A DNA stretch of 64,000 bases from Hyphomonas atlantica corrig. GTDB taxonomy: Bacteria > Pseudomonadota > Alphaproteobacteria > Caulobacterales > Hyphomonadaceae. The position numbers and the translations under genes are program-made. The DNA lies in assembly GCF_000682715.1 (NCBI RefSeq), contig NZ_AWFH01000001.1, positions 496,001 to 560,000 of the forward strand, read 5' to 3'. The notes beneath the pieces are model-generated. The model saw only the letters and a program-made list of their open reading frames with translations, was not told the DNA's origin and did no database searches. Below, piece by piece: positions 61,331 through 64,000 of the stretch (positions are counted from its first letter, which is position 1; every line of letters starts with the position of its first letter).

Positions 61331-61933
61331 ATGAACAGCAAAGGCCGCACTCACGTCCTTCTCACCATTGGCGTCCTGTTCACGATTGCAGGTGGCACAC
61401 GCTGGCTGCCGCAGGCTTTCGCGACGACGGACCGCGCCTCGACCGTGAACGACCCGCTCAAGGCGCTCCCGCAGGCCATGACTGTTGATGAATCTGATCG
61501 CGTCCAGAATGTCTGCCTGACGGGCGACCTTGCCGCCGCGATGGAGCAGGATCAGAAGGACATAGAGCAACGCATCTCCGATTTGAGACAAGACGAGATT
61601 GAACTGCGTAATCGCAAGCTCGAACTTGCCCAGCAGGCCGAGGATCTCAAGCAGATTCAGGAGCAGCTGGACACCCGTTGGCAGAAAATGTCTGATACCG
61701 CCAATCAGGACTTGCACCATCTGGCCCAAATGTATGCAGCCATGAAACCTGATCAGGCTGCCGGTATCTTCGATCAGATGGACGCTGGCTTTGCGGCTGG
61801 CTTTCTGCGCCTCATACCAAGCGATCAGGCGGGTCTGATCCTGGCCAATATGGATAATGAAAAGGCCTATATCGTCAGCGTGAAAATCGCTGCGAAGAAT
61901 AGCGATCTACGATCGGATTCGATCGCCCCCTAG
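61331..61933 (+). CDS. motE: MotE-family flagellar motor chaperone-like protein
   Basis: Protein of 200 residues: an N-terminal signal or anchor (residues 8-28), a coiled coil (70-125), and a C-terminal domain LAQMYAAMKPDQAAGIFDQMDAGFAAGFLRLI that matches the MgtE/FliG-like MotE module. In Sinorhizobium MotE is a periplasmic chaperone for MotC, which interacts with MotB. This gene lies in the same flagellar region as the 573-residue exported protein. GAAGGA precedes the ATG. Last gene in the fliL-DUF6468-motE run. Confidence 0.85.
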   Translation: MNSKGRTHVLLTIGVLFTIAGGTRWLPQAFATTDRASTVNDPLKALPQAMTVDESDRVQNVCLTGDLAAAMEQDQKDIEQRISDLRQDEIELRNRKLELAQQAEDLKQIQEQLDTRWQKMSDTANQDLHHLAQMYAAMKPDQAAGIFDQMDAGFAAGFLRLIPSDQAGLILANMDNEKAYIVSVKIAAKNSDLRSDSIAP

Positions 61934-61970
61934 CACCTTGGTTTGGGAGGCGAACCAGAGCGGGAACTCA

Positions 61971-62747
61971 CTAACCGGCCTGCTGGTGGGCCGTCGCACG
62001 GCCCAAAGCCCCGTCAATCGCTTCGCGAACACGCCAGATATCGAACGGCTTCGAGATCAGACCATCCGCCTGCGCAGCCTCTTCTGGTGAGACACGCTCT
62101 GGATGCGCAGTGATGTAAACCGTCGGAATGCGCCAGCCCACCAAACAGCAGATCTTCTGGACGGCGTCTTTGCCGCTTTCGCTATGATGAAGCTGAATAT
62201 CTGAGAGGATCAATTCAAACTGTTTCGAGCGCGCAAGCTCTACAGCTTCGTCCAGCGTGTGAGCGATGCCAGCCACGTGGTGTCCGGACTGCTCAACCAA
62301 TACCCCCAACAACTCTGCCATATGCGGCTCATCTTCGATGATTAGCACGCCTGTGCACCGCGCGGCGGAAACTATGGGCCGAACGCGGTTGAGAACATAC
62401 TCGACGGTTCCGAGGCTTATCCCGGTAATTCGCGCGACCTGGCACGGTTCAAACCGGCCAATCGCCGTAAGCAACAGGCATCTTCGCTCATAAAGGGTCA
62501 GCCCCCGCAACGTTTCCAATGCCGCTCCGCCATCGCTCATCGCCTGCAGGTGGTTCAGCAATCTCGCATCGACCGATTGGAACAAATCCTCTCGGCTTAC
62601 TTCCTGGCACTCGGACGTCTCGTCATCGTAAACAAGGTCCTTCAACACATGACCGACGATTTCGTCCCCAGCGACTGTGTCCTCAATGAGCAAGTGCGCA
62701 TACGAGCGTAGCGATGGGAGCGCCTCGGATACAGCTTTGAAAATCAA
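61971..62747 (-). CDS. phyR: PhyR-type general stress response regulator
   Basis: Protein of about 258 residues combining an N-terminal sigma-factor-like domain (residues 1-125: ALPSLRSYAHLLIEDTVAGDEIVGHVLKDL and QVARITGISLGTVEYVL) and a C-terminal receiver domain (from VLIIEDEPHMAELL) with the phosphorylatable Asp in LILSDIQL, the Thr/Ala of ITAHPE and the Lys of ISKPFD. PhyR releases the sigma factor EcfG from its anti-sigma factor NepR. The start at TTG 62747 has a strong AGGGGA site; a GTG at 62795 would add 16 residues. nepR and ecfG are not adjacent. EcfG-type promoters were not found upstream. Confidence 0.88.
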   Translation of the reverse strand: MIFKAVSEALPSLRSYAHLLIEDTVAGDEIVGHVLKDLVYDDETSECQEVSREDLFQSVDARLLNHLQAMSDGGAALETLRGLTLYERRCLLLTAIGRFEPCQVARITGISLGTVEYVLNRVRPIVSAARCTGVLIIEDEPHMAELLGVLVEQSGHHVAGIAHTLDEAVELARSKQFELILSDIQLHHSESGKDAVQKICCLVGWRIPTVYITAHPERVSPEEAAQADGLISKPFDIWRVREAIDGALGRATAHQQAG

Positions 62748-63182
62748 GAACGGTCCCCTCTTCTTGATATCGGGCCAAGGTTTGCTCGCGAGCACTCAGT
62801 GCTTGCTTGGCAATTATTTCCGGTAGGAAGATACGCCTCTAGGCAGCTTGCTTCTACTTGAAAGCGCAGCAAAACTGTCAATTATCCCTCTTTTTGGCGC
62901 ATTATATTGCCGAATCTGCCACGCTATCTGGATGTTAACTCTATCAAACAACAATCGATTTCATTCATATTGGTCGCAACGGACGGTTGGCGAGTCGCGA
63001 AGGTATTTCAGACCGGAAATGGTTTGAGCACTTGCTTCGAAAGCACGCGAATCTGAAACTATCCAACAAGATCATACACACTACCTGACTTGGGACACTT
63101 TGCTTATGTTTCGTCTATGCCAGTCTGGCCGCTCATTTCGTGAGGGGACATTCGGTCAGGCGCAGTCGCCGAGACCACTGAA
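62748..63182. other. Intergenic region between phyR and the MASE1 gene
   Basis: About 435 bases (387 if phyR starts at 62795) with no supported gene. AT-rich relative to the neighbours. No EcfG-type promoter, inverted repeat or RNA gene is recognised. A 31-codon frame (62932-63027) is too short and lacks support. It must contain the divergent promoters for phyR and the MASE1 gene. Confidence 0.6.
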
Positions 63183-64000
63183 ATGACGGAACAGCCTCAT
63201 TCCAGAAACCTGGTCCTGAAGAACGTGACAGGTACCGGCGCGATTCGATCGCTGACCGTTAGAGCGCTCGCTGTTAGTATCCTCGCATATGTGATCGCAG
63301 TCGCTGCAATCGAATTCACAAGAGGCGCAGGTCAGATCGCCACAATCTGGCCGATCAATGCCATCTTGATCGCCCTTCTACTGAAAAGCCATCGCTCCAA
63401 CTGGCTGTCGCTCCTTGTCGCCACCGGCATGGGCCTGTTCGCCGCGAACTTGACTTCAGGCAATGACATTCCGCGATCCGCCATTCTCACTCTCGCGAAT
63501 CTCGCTGAGATCTGCTGCGTCCTTTACGTTTTTGAGCGCGTGCCTTCCGTTCGCTTCTTCAGTCTGCCGGGAATTTCAGTTCTTGTGGCAGGGTCGACCA
63601 TCGGATGCGCGATTTCTGCTGGATTGGCCGCCATTGGTTTACTGGTAACAGGCGAGGCATTCGTCCTGCGCGAAGCATTGAACTGGTTTTCTGCGGACTT
63701 CCTTGGCATTTTGCTATTCGCGCCAATCACCTGGTCTCTTCTGGAGCGCTCTTCGAAGTACGGCACCAGTGCCCCAGACTTTCAGTATGTTGCAAAGCTC
63801 GGTTTACTTTGCGCAACGACTTTCTTCGTCTTCGCGCAAAGCGCTTATCCATTCCTGTTCCTGGTGCCGCCTGCGCTGGTATTCTTGGCCTTCAGCCGAG
63901 GAGTGAAAGCCGCGGCAGTTGGCCTTCTTATGATCACGGCCATCGCACTCCCCTTTACGCTTGCCGGGTCCGGCCCGCTCGCGCTGATGACAGGGGATAT
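63183..64000 (+). CDS. MASE1-domain sensor protein (partial)
   Basis: The first 272 residues of a longer protein; it runs off the right edge. The polytopic N-terminal region has about eight helices with the MASE1-like GAGQIATIWPINAILIALLL and NWFSADFLGILLFAP segments. MASE1 domains are sensory inputs of histidine kinases, diguanylate cyclases or phosphodiesterases; the output domain is not visible. Divergent from phyR, so it could be a kinase for PhyR, but this is only inferred from position. Confidence 0.8.
   Translation, partial: MTEQPHSRNLVLKNVTGTGAIRSLTVRALAVSILAYVIAVAAIEFTRGAGQIATIWPINAILIALLLKSHRSNWLSLLVATGMGLFAANLTSGNDIPRSAILTLANLAEICCVLYVFERVPSVRFFSLPGISVLVAGSTIGCAISAGLAAIGLLVTGEAFVLREALNWFSADFLGILLFAPITWSLLERSSKYGTSAPDFQYVAKLGLLCATTFFVFAQSAYPFLFLVPPALVFLAFSRGVKAAAVGLLMITAIALPFTLAGSGPLALMTGD

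Noticed and set aside
62932-63027. Short plus-strand frame, 31 codons, starting MLTLSNNN
   Set aside because: No ribosome-binding site, no resemblance to NepR, and AT-rich intergenic composition.
62748-63182. EcfG-type promoter upstream of phyR
   Set aside because: No GGAAC with a correctly spaced CGTT was found on either strand.
1-64000. CRISPR arrays, insertion sequences or prophage
   Set aside because: No repeated spaced short sequences, transposase or phage structural genes were seen; the only internal repeat is the flagellin duplication.

Overview
The window is a chromosomal segment of an alphaproteobacterium, most likely a stalked or budding relative of Caulobacter in the Hyphomonadaceae. 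The basis is the flaF/flbT flagellin regulators, PhyR, MmcB with an exact alphaproteobacterial LexA box, zapA and a DUF4164 gene beside tkt, a TIGR02302 (DUF4175) protein, a MotE homologue and high GC. This assignment is inferred from gene content; no database search was run. I see no phage, insertion sequence, CRISPR array or other mobile element.

Bases 1-28,640 are mostly housekeeping. There is a partial LpxH-like phosphoesterase, an EamA transporter coupled to an aldo/keto reductase, and the glycolytic run gap-pgk-class I fba-thiE. These are followed by efp, an inositol monophosphatase-family gene, a Baeyer-Villiger-type monooxygenase, an ABC exporter, rpmE, argH, two small lipoprotein genes, lysA and a large TIGR02302 protein. 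Next come a cobalamin adenosyltransferase, zapA/DUF4164, tkt, the SOS gene mmcB, rpoH, a second nuclease-fold protein and a tRNA-Arg(CCT).

Bases 28,700-61,950 form an almost unbroken flagellar region arranged as alternating operons. (-) flgB-flgC-fliE-fliQ-flhA-fliR-flhB-fliJ-like; (+) fliI; (-) rod-binding protein-flgN-like-flagellin-flaF-flbT-DUF1217; (+) fliK-flgD; (-) fliM-motA-large exported protein-flgF-flgG-flgA-flgH-fliL; (+) motB-flgE-flgK-flgL-flgI; (-) fliF-fliH-fliN-fliP-fliG; (+) fliL paralogue-DUF6468-motE. Together they encode the export apparatus, MS ring, C ring, rod, L/P rings, hook, hook-filament junction, stator and one unusually long flagellin. A diguanylate cyclase flanks the region on one side. 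The cap gene fliD, sigma/anti-sigma genes (fliA, flgM), flbD/fliX and chemotaxis genes are not in the window.

The right end (61,970-64,000) holds phyR, the general stress response anti-anti-sigma regulator, on the minus strand. It faces away from a truncated MASE1 sensor gene across about 435 bp of AT-rich DNA.

The most interesting candidates are a 573-residue exported protein between motA and flgF that could be a MotC counterpart (a motE gene lies in the same region), an internally duplicated 525-residue flagellin with a strong intercistronic hairpin, and a nuclease-fold lipoprotein lacking the catalytic glutamate. Others are the altered FlhB cleavage motif, a FliM without the usual CheY-binding peptide, and the splitting of the usual zapA-tkt-gap-pgk-fba neighbourhood.
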